This document shows positions 25,638-34,806 of a stretch of DNA of 64,000 bases, piece after piece. The DNA lies in NCBI RefSeq assembly GCF_045762675.1, contig NZ_JBJDLK010000003.1, positions 372,001 to 436,000 on the forward strand. The letters are read 5' to 3'. The first letter of the stretch is position 1; each line of letters starts with the position of its first letter. The notes beneath the pieces are model-generated. The model was not told the DNA's origin and did no database searches. It was given only the letters and a program-made list of their open reading frames with translations. The DNA is from Elizabethkingia meningoseptica_A (GTDB lineage Bacteria; Bacteroidota; Bacteroidia; Flavobacteriales; Weeksellaceae). The position numbers were made by a program, and so were the translations under genes.

Positions 25638-28016
25638 TTATTTATTAAAATCAATATCGTCGCTCTTATTGATCTTATCGTTAATATTTTCTTCTTTTTT
25701 ACCTTGCTGGCCATTGTTTTCAGAAGGATCTTTATCTGAAGGCTGTCGGGGGTTTCGAATCTCATCGATTGTCTGAAGACCGCCTTCATCGCCATAGCCA
25801 CCTAATCCTTTCAGAGAATTACAGCCGTCATACGCGGAAGGTTTCACAAATCTGTCATCCTGTGTAATACCCAACGATTTATCTTTATAAACCCTCTGCA
25901 TAAAGTAGCCCCATATCGGTAATGCCATTCTTGCACCTTGTCCTTCACCTGTACTACGGAAGTGGGTTGCACGGTCTTCCCATCCTACCCATACACCGGT
26001 AGCCAATTTAGGAGTGATTCCCATAAACCAACCATCGGAGTTGTTATTCGTTGTACCGGTTTTAGCAGCAATCTCAGCATTAATACCTAATCTTTTCAAT
26101 CCTGAAGATGCTGTACCGTACTCTGCAACACCTTTCATCATATCGATCATGGTATAGGCATATACTTCATTCATAACTTCTTTAGATTCAGGTTTCACCT
26201 CTTTAATCAGTCGCCCGTTTGAATCTTCAATACGCCAAACCATTTCCGGTTTGGTATAGGTACCAAAGTTGGCAAAAGAACTATAGGCGCCCAACATTTC
26301 GTAGATTGTAATATCTGAAGAACCTAATGCAATCGTACTGTTTCTGGGCATATCACTCTGAACTCCTAAATCTCTTGCCAGCTGAATTACCTTATCCACA
26401 CCTGTAGCATCAATTAACCTAAGTGCCACCGTGTTTTGTGAAAATGCCAATGCATCTTTCATCATCGGTGTACCTCCTTTACCAGCTACTTTATAGTTTC
26501 CTTTAATATATGTTGCATTGGAAATAGGAGTACATGGTGTATATCCTAAATTCATAATTGCTGCAGCATATACGAAAGGCTTAAACGTTGAACCTACCTG
26601 ACGTTTCCCTTGTTTTACGTGGTCATATTGATAATGCTGCCAGTCGATACCACCCACCCAGGCTTTAATATTACCGGTGGCAGGCTCCATAGACATTAAA
26701 CCAGCTTGTGCTATTTGTTTATGGTAACGAATAGAATCCCATGGCGTCATTTCCACCTCTTCTTCGCCATCCCATGTAAACCTGTTCATTTTAGTAGGCT
26801 TATGGAAATCCAGCATAATAGAATCTTCAGACATTCCCTCTGCCTTCATCTGCTTATAACGGCCGGTTCTTTTCACCGCTGCCATCATTAGATCATTGGC
26901 TGTTTTTTTACTAATTAAGTAATAGGGTCTGTTTGGATTTCTTGCCTGTTCAGCATTGAAATTTTTCTGAAGTGTTGTTAAATGCTGCTTAATTGCTTCT
27001 TCAGCATATTTCTGCATTCTGGAATCCAGCGTCACATAAATTTTCAGTCCGTCACGGAAAAGATTCAGAGATTTACCTGTTTGTTTTTCATATTCTTTAA
27101 GGTAACCATCGATTTCTTTTCTTAAATAGAATTTATAATAAGCAGAATAGCCCTCGTTTACACTTTTAATCGGGTGAAAATCCGTTACAATAGGTGTATT
27201 GATCGCCTGTGTATACGTATTGTCATCGATGTAACCAGTATCCAGCATTTGCTTTAATACAACATCTCTACGTACCTTTGCTCTTTCCGGATTTTTCAGT
27301 GGGTTATTGGCATTGGGAGCTTCCAGCATGGCAACAAACATCGCCGCTTCCGGTAATGTTAATTCATTTGTATGCTTATTGAAATAAATTCTGGAGGCCA
27401 TTTCAATACCATTAGCATTGTAGGTAAAGTCGAATTTATTGAAATACAAGGTGATAATTTCTTCCTTCGTATATCTTTTTTCAAGACTAACTGCTACCGA
27501 CCATTCTTTCAGCTTCTGGAAAACCCTTTGAAACTTATTCTTAGAAACATTTTTGGTAAATAAAAGTTTTGCCAGCTGCTGGGTAATGGTAGAACCACCA
27601 CCACGTCCCCCACCAAAACGGATCGCACGGAAAATAGATTTCATATCAATTCCCGAATGCTCTTTAAATCGCTCATCTTCTTTTGCCTGTAATGCAAAAA
27701 TTAAATGGGGAGGAAGGTCTTTATATTTTACAGGAATTACTTTTTCCTTTTCAAATTTGCCTAATGAAACACCATCAGAAGATATAATTTCCGATGCCAC
27801 ATAGATATCCGGATTTTCCAGCTCCTTAACATCCGGCATTTCCCCAAGAAACCCCTGAGACACCATAAAAAAGAGTGCTGTAATACCTATAACCAAAGCC
27901 GCAAGACCCAGCCAGATAAATTTTATCCATCTTCCCACTCCTTTATTCGAAGACTTTCCTTTCTTTTTAGGAGGCAGTGGAAAAGACTGCTGTTTATTTT
28001 TAGTGTTATTTTCCAT
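25638..28016 (-). CDS. mrcA: Penicillin-binding protein 1A (bifunctional glycosyltransferase/transpeptidase)
   Basis: Class A PBP that polymerises and cross-links peptidoglycan. Residues 1-60 are a basic cytoplasmic tail plus one membrane anchor. The GT51 domain (about 70-270) has the catalytic Glu region EDERFKEHSGID, GGGSTITQQLAK and the KEEIITLYFNKF motif. The transpeptidase has SxxK (GSTFKPF), SxN (SQN in AFSQNTVAL) and KTGT. The final ~50 residues are Asp/Asn/Lys-rich and low-complexity. It follows gldH by 8 bases, completing a ricT-gldH-PBP1A operon. Confidence 0.95.
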   Translation of the reverse strand: MENNTKNKQQSFPLPPKKKGKSSNKGVGRWIKFIWLGLAALVIGITALFFMVSQGFLGEMPDVKELENPDIYVASEIISSDGVSLGKFEKEKVIPVKYKDLPPHLIFALQAKEDERFKEHSGIDMKSIFRAIRFGGGRGGGSTITQQLAKLLFTKNVSKNKFQRVFQKLKEWSVAVSLEKRYTKEEIITLYFNKFDFTYNANGIEMASRIYFNKHTNELTLPEAAMFVAMLEAPNANNPLKNPERAKVRRDVVLKQMLDTGYIDDNTYTQAINTPIVTDFHPIKSVNEGYSAYYKFYLRKEIDGYLKEYEKQTGKSLNLFRDGLKIYVTLDSRMQKYAEEAIKQHLTTLQKNFNAEQARNPNRPYYLISKKTANDLMMAAVKRTGRYKQMKAEGMSEDSIMLDFHKPTKMNRFTWDGEEEVEMTPWDSIRYHKQIAQAGLMSMEPATGNIKAWVGGIDWQHYQYDHVKQGKRQVGSTFKPFVYAAAIMNLGYTPCTPISNATYIKGNYKVAGKGGTPMMKDALAFSQNTVALRLIDATGVDKVIQLARDLGVQSDMPRNSTIALGSSDITIYEMLGAYSSFANFGTYTKPEMVWRIEDSNGRLIKEVKPESKEVMNEVYAYTMIDMMKGVAEYGTASSGLKRLGINAEIAAKTGTTNNNSDGWFMGITPKLATGVWVGWEDRATHFRSTGEGQGARMALPIWGYFMQRVYKDKSLGITQDDRFVKPSAYDGCNSLKGLGGYGDEGGLQTIDEIRNPRQPSDKDPSENNGQQGKKEENINDKINKSDDIDFNK

Positions 28017-28024
28017 TTATATAT

Positions 28025-28495
28025 TTATGGCTTAACCGTTTCTATTTTTATCCCGATGTCCTCTAATCCAACCAATGGACTTCTGTTCATCAGATGCCTT
28101 ATTTCTATTTTATATTTTCCGTTAGCCGGAAATTTATAATTAACTTTATAACGTCCCAGTGTCTCTTTTGTTGCTCCAAATCCTGTACCTGTCCACAGCC
28201 CGCCGGGCTCTGCAAGCATATAATTCAGAACATCCGCTACTTTTCCTTTTTCATTAATCCTTGATACAGTAGCTTTTAGACGCAGATTCATATACGGATA
28301 ATCATCATTATTCCGGATAACAAATATAATATTTTTTGGATTCTGTGCATCTTCAATATCAAACTCAAAACGGGCCGGATATTTGGACATCCATTTACCG
28401 TCAAGAGAGATGGTTCTGACTTGTTCATCAGGAGACACACATGCGGTAAGCACTCCCAAAAATATACTTGCTAAAAGAAACTTATACCCCTGCAT
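28025..28495 (-). CDS. gldH: Gliding motility lipoprotein GldH
   Basis: Bacteroidota lipoprotein associated with gliding motility and its type 9 secretion machinery. The frame opens far upstream, but the ATG at 28495 begins a lipoprotein signal (MQGYKFLLASIFLGVLTAC, Cys19) and the mature protein matches GldH (IIFVIRNNDDYPYMNLRLKA, KYKIEIRHLMN). The start overlaps the end of the PSP1-domain gene by 14 bases, so the two are translationally coupled. Gliding is not universal in this family; the gene is retained in non-gliding genera. Confidence 0.9.
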   Translation of the reverse strand: MQGYKFLLASIFLGVLTACVSPDEQVRTISLDGKWMSKYPARFEFDIEDAQNPKNIIFVIRNNDDYPYMNLRLKATVSRINEKGKVADVLNYMLAEPGGLWTGTGFGATKETLGRYKVNYKFPANGKYKIEIRHLMNRSPLVGLEDIGIKIETVKP

Positions 28496-29843
28496 CAGGT
28501 CTAGGCGGTCGCTTTTTATTTTTATGAAAATGAGGTTTTCCTTTGTTCGGCTTTCCTTGTTTTTTCTCACCCTGCTGCTGTTGCTGATGTGGTGCTTTAG
28601 CCGTATTTTCACCTTCCTGTTTAGACTTAGGAGCAGGCTGCTGTTGTTCAGCATCAGGTTTAGGCTGATTCTGTCTGTTCTCCGTCTTATTACCTTTCAG
28701 ATTCTGGTTTTTCTGCTTGTTGTCTCTGGAATTTCTGTTACGGTTATTTTTATTTTTCCGTTCAAAACGGTCTACATTATTCTCCTGAATAAGGTCTACT
28801 GTTTGCAAAGGTTTATCTTCAACTTTATAGTCTTCTAAAGGAGGGACTTTTTCACCTCTTTTATTCATCCCGATAAACTTCTTCACCGTTTGTATTTCCA
28901 GGTCATACCAGCTCATAGAATTCTCTACATAGGCAAACCACATTTTCTTTTTGAAAACGTCAATTTTAATACAAAAAGCTCTTCCTTTTTCAGTATCCAA
29001 AACCGTTGAAGAGGATGGAAAATCATTGAGTACATCAACATAACTGTCCAGCTCATAGTTAAGACAGCATTTTAATTTACCACATTGTCCTGCCAGCTTC
29101 TGAGGATTAATACTTAGCTGCTGGTATCTTGCCGCCTGTGTATTTACAGAACGGAAGTCTGTTAACCATGTAGAACAGCATAATTCTCTGCCACATGAAC
29201 CAATACCTCCCACTTTAGCAGCTTCCTGGCGATAACCGATTTGCTTCATATCGATTTTTGTACGGAAAGAAACAGCATATTCTTTAATAAGCTGTCTGAA
29301 GTCTACTCTTCCTTCAGCTGTATAATAGAAGGTTATTTTTGCACCGTCTCCCTGATATTCAATATCTGTAATCTTCATTTCAAGATTCAGATTACGGGCA
29401 ATTTTTCTGGCTTCAAGCTTTATAGCATCTTCCTTTTTACGGACCTCATGCCATATTTCAACATCTTTCGCCGAAGCGATACGATATACTTTTAAAGCCT
29501 GCTCTGTTGAGGCTTTTTTCTTTTTCATCTGAATTTTCACCAGTTCTCCGGTGAGGCTCACAACACCTATATCATGTCCGGGACTTGATTCTACTGTGAC
29601 AATACTTCCTACATTAAGAGGCAGTTTATTTATATTATGAAAGAAGGCCTTACGGTCATTTTTAAACCGTACTTCTACATAATTACATTGATTCGATGTA
29701 GGCTGAGCTACATTGGATAACCAGTCAAAAACGCTTAATTTATAACTATTCCCGCAGGTATCTACATTTTCACAGCCATTCGAGGAAATTTTAGGTCCAC
29801 ACGAATGGGAAGAATCGCCGGATGTCTTACATCCACAACTCAT
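28482..29843 (-). CDS. ricT: PSP1/RicT-like protein with Cys-rich N-terminus and basic disordered tail
   Basis: Homologue of B. subtilis RicT/YaaT, a subunit of an Fe-S-containing complex that modulates RNA processing. The PSP1 domain is about residues 105-330 (VVSLTGELVKIQMKKKKAS, GRVDFRQLIKEYAVSFRTKI, GGIGSCGRELCCSTWL, QCGKLKCCLNYELD). The first ~30 residues contain five further cysteines (C3, C5, C15, C24, C30). The last ~100 residues are Asn/Gln/Lys/Pro-rich and disordered, which may bind RNA (inference). First gene of the ricT-gldH-PBP1A operon. Confidence 0.87.
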   Translation of the reverse strand: MSCGCKTSGDSSHSCGPKISSNGCENVDTCGNSYKLSVFDWLSNVAQPTSNQCNYVEVRFKNDRKAFFHNINKLPLNVGSIVTVESSPGHDIGVVSLTGELVKIQMKKKKASTEQALKVYRIASAKDVEIWHEVRKKEDAIKLEARKIARNLNLEMKITDIEYQGDGAKITFYYTAEGRVDFRQLIKEYAVSFRTKIDMKQIGYRQEAAKVGGIGSCGRELCCSTWLTDFRSVNTQAARYQQLSINPQKLAGQCGKLKCCLNYELDSYVDVLNDFPSSSTVLDTEKGRAFCIKIDVFKKKMWFAYVENSMSWYDLEIQTVKKFIGMNKRGEKVPPLEDYKVEDKPLQTVDLIQENNVDRFERKNKNNRNRNSRDNKQKNQNLKGNKTENRQNQPKPDAEQQQPAPKSKQEGENTAKAPHQQQQQGEKKQGKPNKGKPHFHKNKKRPPRPDAGV

Positions 29844-30189
29844 ATTTTTTATTTATAATAATTACTGCAAATTTATAATATTTTTTTGATGCATCTTTTA
29901 TTTTATATTTTTCACAATACACCTGTTTTTAATAACATTTTCACAAATAATAAAAACAATCAGTGTAAATATAAAAACATTATACAGTTCTGAAACCTAT
30001 TCATTTTAACAAATCCAAAAATTAAACAAAAAAACAGGACCTTCCAAACCTACTTATTATAGTATATTTGTATAGAAATAGTATTTTAAACATAGTTTTT
30101 CTCCCTGAAAAACCTTAAATATTAACGAACAATTAACAATTGTAAATAAAATAATTTTATATTTGAGAAAATTAATTATTCCAGTAATT
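29844..30189. other. Divergent AT-rich promoter region between ricT and the FadL-like gene
   Basis: This 346-base gap is very AT-rich. TAnnTTTG boxes occur on the plus strand at 30063-30070 and 30158-30165 (both TATATTTG) and on the minus strand at 29868-29875 (TAAATTTG toward ricT), but none has a well-spaced -33 TTTG. I see no gene. Confidence 0.5.
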
Positions 30190-31428
30190 ATGAAAAAAGT
30201 TTTTTTATCTGTAGCACTAGCAGCAAGTATGGCAGCATATGCAGGTGGTTTCAGGCTATCCCTACAAGGCGTTAAGCAACTTGCAATGGCTCACACCAGT
30301 GCTCACGCGGAAGATGCCAGCGTTGCATTCTTCAACCCGGCAGGTATGTCATTTATCCCGTCCAAGCTTAGCGTTGCAGCTGGTGGCTTTGGGGTAAAAA
30401 CTTCTATGACATTTCAGAATCCTTCAACATTACAATCTTATAAAACAGACAATCCTTTAGGTACACCTATTTATGCTGCTGTTACCTATAAAATTGTAGA
30501 TAATGTTTCTGTTGGTTTCAGTTTTACAACACCATATGGTAGTCACCTGGTGTGGGACAGAAACTGGGAAGGAAGAGAAGTCGTTCAGGAATTGGATCTT
30601 AAATCATTCTTCTTCCAGCCTATGGTTTCCGTAAAATTAGCACCATGGATGTCCGTGGGGGTGAGCTATATTCACGCAACCGGAAAACTAGACTGGTATA
30701 AAACAGCAACACTTGTCAATGGTGAAGCAAATTTAAAAGACGAAAAAGCAAAAGGTAACGGATTCGGGCTTGGTTTCTATTTCCGTCCGGATGAAAAACT
30801 GGATATCTCTGTAGCCTACCGTTCTGCTGTGGATATGAAAGCTTCTAATGGCACTGTACAGCTAAGTAATGTTTCCCCTGCATTATATCCTGCTTTAGGA
30901 CTAAATGCTTCTGGTGCGGATTCATTTAAAGCAACTCTCCCTTTAGTTGATGAATACACTATTGGTTTAACATATAAGGTAACACCAAGATGGTCTGTTT
31001 CCGGAGACTTTAACTATTACGGATGGGAGCGATACAGCAAATTAACCATTAACTTCGACAACGCAAAACTGGGTAATACCCCTAGCGATATGAGAGTTTA
31101 TACAGCTCCGAAAAACTTTAAAAACACAAAATCATATAGAGTCGGAACTCAATATTGGTTTAACGACATGATTGCCGGAAGACTTGGTTATTACTATGAT
31201 GAATCTCCTTATGATGATAAACATTTCAGCCCGGAGACTCCTTCTATGAATAACAATGTACTTACAGGAGGTATTGGTTTAAAATTCGGAAAACTTGGCG
31301 TGGATTTAGCTGCCAGCTACAACTTCTATAAGAGCAGAACTGTTAGCAACGACTTCTACAACATCAACGGACAGATAAAAGGAAATGCCTTTATCTTCGG
31401 TCTTGGCCTTTCATATAATGCATTTTAA
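30190..31428 (+). CDS. OmpP1/FadL family outer membrane transporter
   Basis: Outer-membrane beta-barrel for hydrophobic compounds such as long-chain fatty acids. The ATG at 30190 gives a signal peptide (MKKVFLSVALAASMAAYAGG); a TTG at 30163 extends the frame but is less likely. The N-terminal plug region shows HTSAHAEDASVAFFNPAGMS with the family's NPAG motif, and 14 predicted strands follow, ending in the aromatic-terminated LSYNAF. It is 12 bases before a GDSL lipoprotein; the pair probably imports lipid products. Confidence 0.92.
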   Translation: MKKVFLSVALAASMAAYAGGFRLSLQGVKQLAMAHTSAHAEDASVAFFNPAGMSFIPSKLSVAAGGFGVKTSMTFQNPSTLQSYKTDNPLGTPIYAAVTYKIVDNVSVGFSFTTPYGSHLVWDRNWEGREVVQELDLKSFFFQPMVSVKLAPWMSVGVSYIHATGKLDWYKTATLVNGEANLKDEKAKGNGFGLGFYFRPDEKLDISVAYRSAVDMKASNGTVQLSNVSPALYPALGLNASGADSFKATLPLVDEYTIGLTYKVTPRWSVSGDFNYYGWERYSKLTINFDNAKLGNTPSDMRVYTAPKNFKNTKSYRVGTQYWFNDMIAGRLGYYYDESPYDDKHFSPETPSMNNNVLTGGIGLKFGKLGVDLAASYNFYKSRTVSNDFYNINGQIKGNAFIFGLGLSYNAF

Positions 31429-31440
31429 TTCTTGAACAAC

Positions 31441-33018
31441 ATGAAAAAATATATTTTAACCTCTTTATCCGCCGCATCTCTGCTTTTTGTATCGAGCTGT
31501 AAAACAGATTTTGACCAGAATGTAGCAGACATAAAACCAACCAGCGGTGATGCCGATTTCAGCAATTACATATCTCTGGGGAACTCCCTTACTTCAGGAT
31601 TCAGAGATAATGCATTGTATATTGACGGACAAAATGAATCTTATCCATCTATTATTGCATCTCAGATGAAAAGAGCCGGAGGTGGAGATTTTGTACAACC
31701 ACTAATGGCAGATAATAATGGAGGACTGGTACTCGGTCCAGTAAAAATCCAGGATACAAAACTTTATCTTAAGGGGTTCAATGCAGACGGAACACCTAAC
31801 ATTACTAATGTAGAAGGGGTACCAACAACTGATATCACAAAAAAGATTACAGGGAAATTAAACAACTTCGGCGTTCCTGGTGCTAAATCTTTTCACCTTG
31901 TAGCTCCCGGATATGGTAGCCTTGCTGGAGTTTCTGCAGGAAAAGCAAACCCGTATTATGTAAGATTTTCTTCATCAACTACATCAACCGTTGCAGGAGA
32001 TGCAGCTAGTGCTAAACCAACATTCTTCTCTTTATGGATTGGTAATAATGACGTTTTAAGCTATGCTACAGGTGGTGGAGTTGGTAAAAACCAGAAAGGT
32101 AATACAGACCCGACCACATATGGATCCGAGGATATCACAGAACCGGCTGTATTGGCTGCGTCGATAGAAGGAGTTATTAAAACGATGGCTGCTGCAGGCG
32201 CTACAAAAGGCGTTATTGCAAATATTCCAAATGTTTCAACAATTCCATATTTCATTACAGTACCATACAATCCTCTTTCAGCTTCTAACCCGAGTTTTGG
32301 ACCTATGATTCCTCAGCTTAACACTACTTTTGGGGCTCTTAATCAGGCATTCAAGGCATTAGGTGTGCCGGAAAGAAGTATATCTTTCTCAACAACAGGC
32401 TCAAGTGCTGTTGTAATTAAAGATAAAGATCTTAAAGATATTTCCGCATCACTTACTGCTGCTTTGACTCCTAGCCTTGGAATCGCACAGGCTACATTAT
32501 TTGGATCATTATATGGCCAGGCAAGACAAGCAACTTCAAATGATTTCATTGTGCTTCCGGCTTCTTCTTTAATAGGAAAAGTAAATACTACGGCTTATGC
32601 TAACTTTAAAGCTATGGGGCTATCTGATGCTCAGGCAGGACAGCTTTCTGTAAACGGTGTAACTTACCCTCTTGAAGACAAACTTGTCCTGACCCAGAAT
32701 GAACAAAAAAATGTTTCAGATGCTGTTACAGCATATAATGCAGCTATTGCAGGACTTGCTCAAAAATATAATTTAGCATTTGTTGATGCCAATAAAAAAA
32801 TGGCGGAACTTGGATCACAATCCGGAATTCAATGGAACGGAGTTAAATATTCAGTAGCATTTATTACCGGAGGAGCATTCTCTCTGGATGGTGTACACTT
32901 AACCGGTCGTGGATATGCAGTAATTGCAAATGAGTTTATTAAAGCGATTAATACAACTTATAAGTCCACTTTAACACAGGTTAATCCTAATGATTATTCC
33001 GGAGTTAAATTCCCTTAA
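31441..33018 (+). CDS. SGNH/GDSL-type hydrolase lipoprotein
   Basis: Predicted surface or periplasmic lipid esterase. The ATG at 31441 begins a lipoprotein signal (MKKYILTSLSAASLLFVSSC, Cys20). Block I is SLGNSLTSGF (catalytic Ser), block III WIGNNDVLSY, and block V DGVHLTGRGYAVIAN (Asp/His). At 525 residues it is longer than simple GDSL enzymes, with an Ala/Thr-rich insertion. The gene directly follows the FadL-like gene and ends at a terminator, so they form a two-gene operon. Confidence 0.9.
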   Translation: MKKYILTSLSAASLLFVSSCKTDFDQNVADIKPTSGDADFSNYISLGNSLTSGFRDNALYIDGQNESYPSIIASQMKRAGGGDFVQPLMADNNGGLVLGPVKIQDTKLYLKGFNADGTPNITNVEGVPTTDITKKITGKLNNFGVPGAKSFHLVAPGYGSLAGVSAGKANPYYVRFSSSTTSTVAGDAASAKPTFFSLWIGNNDVLSYATGGGVGKNQKGNTDPTTYGSEDITEPAVLAASIEGVIKTMAAAGATKGVIANIPNVSTIPYFITVPYNPLSASNPSFGPMIPQLNTTFGALNQAFKALGVPERSISFSTTGSSAVVIKDKDLKDISASLTAALTPSLGIAQATLFGSLYGQARQATSNDFIVLPASSLIGKVNTTAYANFKAMGLSDAQAGQLSVNGVTYPLEDKLVLTQNEQKNVSDAVTAYNAAIAGLAQKYNLAFVDANKKMAELGSQSGIQWNGVKYSVAFITGGAFSLDGVHLTGRGYAVIANEFIKAINTTYKSTLTQVNPNDYSGVKFP

Positions 33019-33042
33019 ATCAAACATTTGAATATTAATTAT

Positions 33043-33074
33043 AAAACCACTCGAGCAATTGAGTGGTTTTTTTT
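33043..33074 (+). terminator. Intrinsic terminator after the GDSL lipoprotein
   Basis: AAAACCACTC/GAGTGGTTTT stem with an 8-base loop, then a T-run. Confidence 0.88.
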
Positions 33075-33081
33075 AAATTTG
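33074..33081 (+). promoter_or_regulatory. -7 box (TAAATTTG) of the prs promoter
   Basis: Matches TAnnTTTG 19 bases before the prs ATG, overlapping the T-run of the preceding terminator. The -33 match is weak. Confidence 0.5.
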
Positions 33082-33100
33082 CACCAAATAAAAAGTAAAG

Positions 33101-34042
33101 ATGATTGAGAGTCAACCGACCTACCTTTTCTCAACCAGAACCAGCAGAGAATTGGCAGAAAAAATCGCTACCCATTATGGCCAGAGTCTTGGAGCCATTA
33201 ATATCTTAAATTTTAGCGACGGAGAATTCGAACCCGTATTAGAGCAGTCCGTAAGAGGAGGAAGAGTATTCTTAATTGGATCAACATTCCCGCCGGCAGA
33301 CAATCTTTTGGAACTGTTACTAATGATTGATGCTGCAAAAAGAGCATCTGCAAAAAACATTACAGTTGTTATTCCTTACTATGGACTAGCAAGACAAGAC
33401 AGAAAGGACAAACCAAGAGCTCCAATCGGTGCGAAACTGGTTGCCAATCTTCTTACAGCTGCCGGAGCTACAAGAATCATGACAATGGATCTTCACGCAG
33501 ATCAGATTCAGGGATTCTTCGAAATACCGGTAGATCACTTGTATGCGTCTACAATATTTATAGACTATATACAATCTCTGCAACTTGACAGCCTTACTAT
33601 TGCATCTCCTGATATGGGTGGAGCAAAAAGAGCAAAAAATTATGCAGGCCACCTGGGTGCCGAAGTTGTAATTGCTTATAAGGAAAGAAAAAAAGCAAAC
33701 GTTGTAGAGGAAATGTTCCTTATCGGTGATGTAAAAGACAGAAATGTTATTCTTATCGACGACATGATTGATACGGCAGGAACATTATGCAAAGCTGCTG
33801 ACATCCTTATGGAAAAAGGAGCAAAAACGGTAAGAGCTATGGCTACGCATGGTGTACTTTCCGGAAAAGCTTATGAAAACATTGAAAAATCTCAGATTTT
33901 AGAAGTAATTGTTACGGATACAATTCCTGTAAATACAGAATTATCTTCAAAAATCAAGGTACTTTCATGTGCACCTTTATTTGCTGACGTAATGAAAAGT
34001 GTTCATAGTCATCAATCTATCAGTGATAAATTTATTATTTAA
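33101..34042 (+). CDS. prs: Ribose-phosphate pyrophosphokinase
   Basis: Makes PRPP from ribose-5-phosphate and ATP for purine, pyrimidine, His, Trp and NAD synthesis. The 313-residue protein contains FSDGEFEPVLEQSVRG, the flexible-loop region YYGLARQDRKDKPRAPIGAK, the metal-site MTMDLHADQIQGFF and the PRPP-binding loop VILIDDMIDTAGTL. It precedes the L25 gene, an arrangement common in Bacteroidota. Confidence 0.97.
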   Translation: MIESQPTYLFSTRTSRELAEKIATHYGQSLGAINILNFSDGEFEPVLEQSVRGGRVFLIGSTFPPADNLLELLLMIDAAKRASAKNITVVIPYYGLARQDRKDKPRAPIGAKLVANLLTAAGATRIMTMDLHADQIQGFFEIPVDHLYASTIFIDYIQSLQLDSLTIASPDMGGAKRAKNYAGHLGAEVVIAYKERKKANVVEEMFLIGDVKDRNVILIDDMIDTAGTLCKAADILMEKGAKTVRAMATHGVLSGKAYENIEKSQILEVIVTDTIPVNTELSSKIKVLSCAPLFADVMKSVHSHQSISDKFII

Positions 34043-34053
34043 AAAATAATTAA

Positions 34054-34061
34054 TATCTTTG
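34054..34061 (+). promoter_or_regulatory. -7 box (TATCTTTG) of the rplY promoter
   Basis: Matches TAnnTTTG 37 bases before the rplY ATG, in the gap between prs and rplY. No clear -33 TTTG. Confidence 0.5.
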
Positions 34062-34098
34062 CACACCAAAATTTTAAACATTTTAAAATTAATTTATA

Positions 34099-34710
34099 AT
34101 GAAATCTATTACAATTCAAGGTACAAAAAGAGAAAGCGTGGGCAAAAAGTCTACAAAAGCTTTACGTGATGCTGAATTAGTTCCTTGTGTTGTTTATGGA
34201 GGAACAGAGCCTTTGAACTTCTCTACTGAAGAGAAAAGTTTCAAAAGCTTAGTTTATACTCCTGAAGCACACACGGTATCTATTGAGGTTGATGGTCAGG
34301 TAATCCCTGCTGTTCTTCAGGACATTCAGTTCCACCCAATTACTGACAAAATTTTACACGTAGACTTCTACCAATTATCAGACGATAAGCCTGTAATTAT
34401 GGAAGTTCCTGTAAGAATTACTGGTCGTGCAAAAGGTGTTGTTAGAGGTGGTGTTTTACGTCAGTCTTTCAGAAAGCTGAAAGTAAAAGCTATTCCTGCT
34501 AACTTACCAGATGAAGTAGTTGTTGATGTTACTAAACTAAACATTGGTAACAAAATTTATGTTGGTGATATCAAATCTGATGTTTATGCATTCATGCATC
34601 CGGACAACGCAGTTGTAGCAGCTGTGAAGATGTCTAGAAATGCTATGAAAGGAGGTGCAGCAGCTGATGACGATGATGATGAAGAAACAACAACTGAAGC
34701 AGAAGCATAA
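34099..34710 (+). CDS. rplY: 50S ribosomal protein L25/general stress protein Ctc
   Basis: 5S rRNA-binding ribosomal protein. The N-terminal L25 domain (SITIQGTKRESVGKKSTKAL then RDAELVPCVVYGG) is joined to the TL5/CTC C-terminal beta domain (VMEVPVRITGRAKGVVRGG, LPDEVVVDVTKLNIGNKI); the last ~20 residues are Asp/Glu/Thr-rich. At 203 residues it is the long Ctc form. It has its own -7 box and ends at a strong terminator. Confidence 0.95.
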   Translation: MKSITIQGTKRESVGKKSTKALRDAELVPCVVYGGTEPLNFSTEEKSFKSLVYTPEAHTVSIEVDGQVIPAVLQDIQFHPITDKILHVDFYQLSDDKPVIMEVPVRITGRAKGVVRGGVLRQSFRKLKVKAIPANLPDEVVVDVTKLNIGNKIYVGDIKSDVYAFMHPDNAVVAAVKMSRNAMKGGAAADDDDDEETTTEAEA

Positions 34711-34732
34711 TCATTCTAGTATAGATGAAAAT

Positions 34733-34758
34733 AAAATCCCGCATAATGCGGGATTTTT
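34733..34758 (+). terminator. Intrinsic terminator after rplY
   Basis: Perfect inverted repeat AAAATCCCGCAT/ATGCGGGATTTT around one base, then T. Confidence 0.9.
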
Positions 34759-34806
34759 CATTTAGAACCTTATAAAAAATATTTGAAGAATAATTTTTTC
34801 TTTTTG

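Noticed and set aside
28496..28654. Long 5' extension of GldH
   Set aside because: The extension reads into the PSP1-protein tail in another frame and would hide the lipoprotein signal; ATG 28495 is correct.
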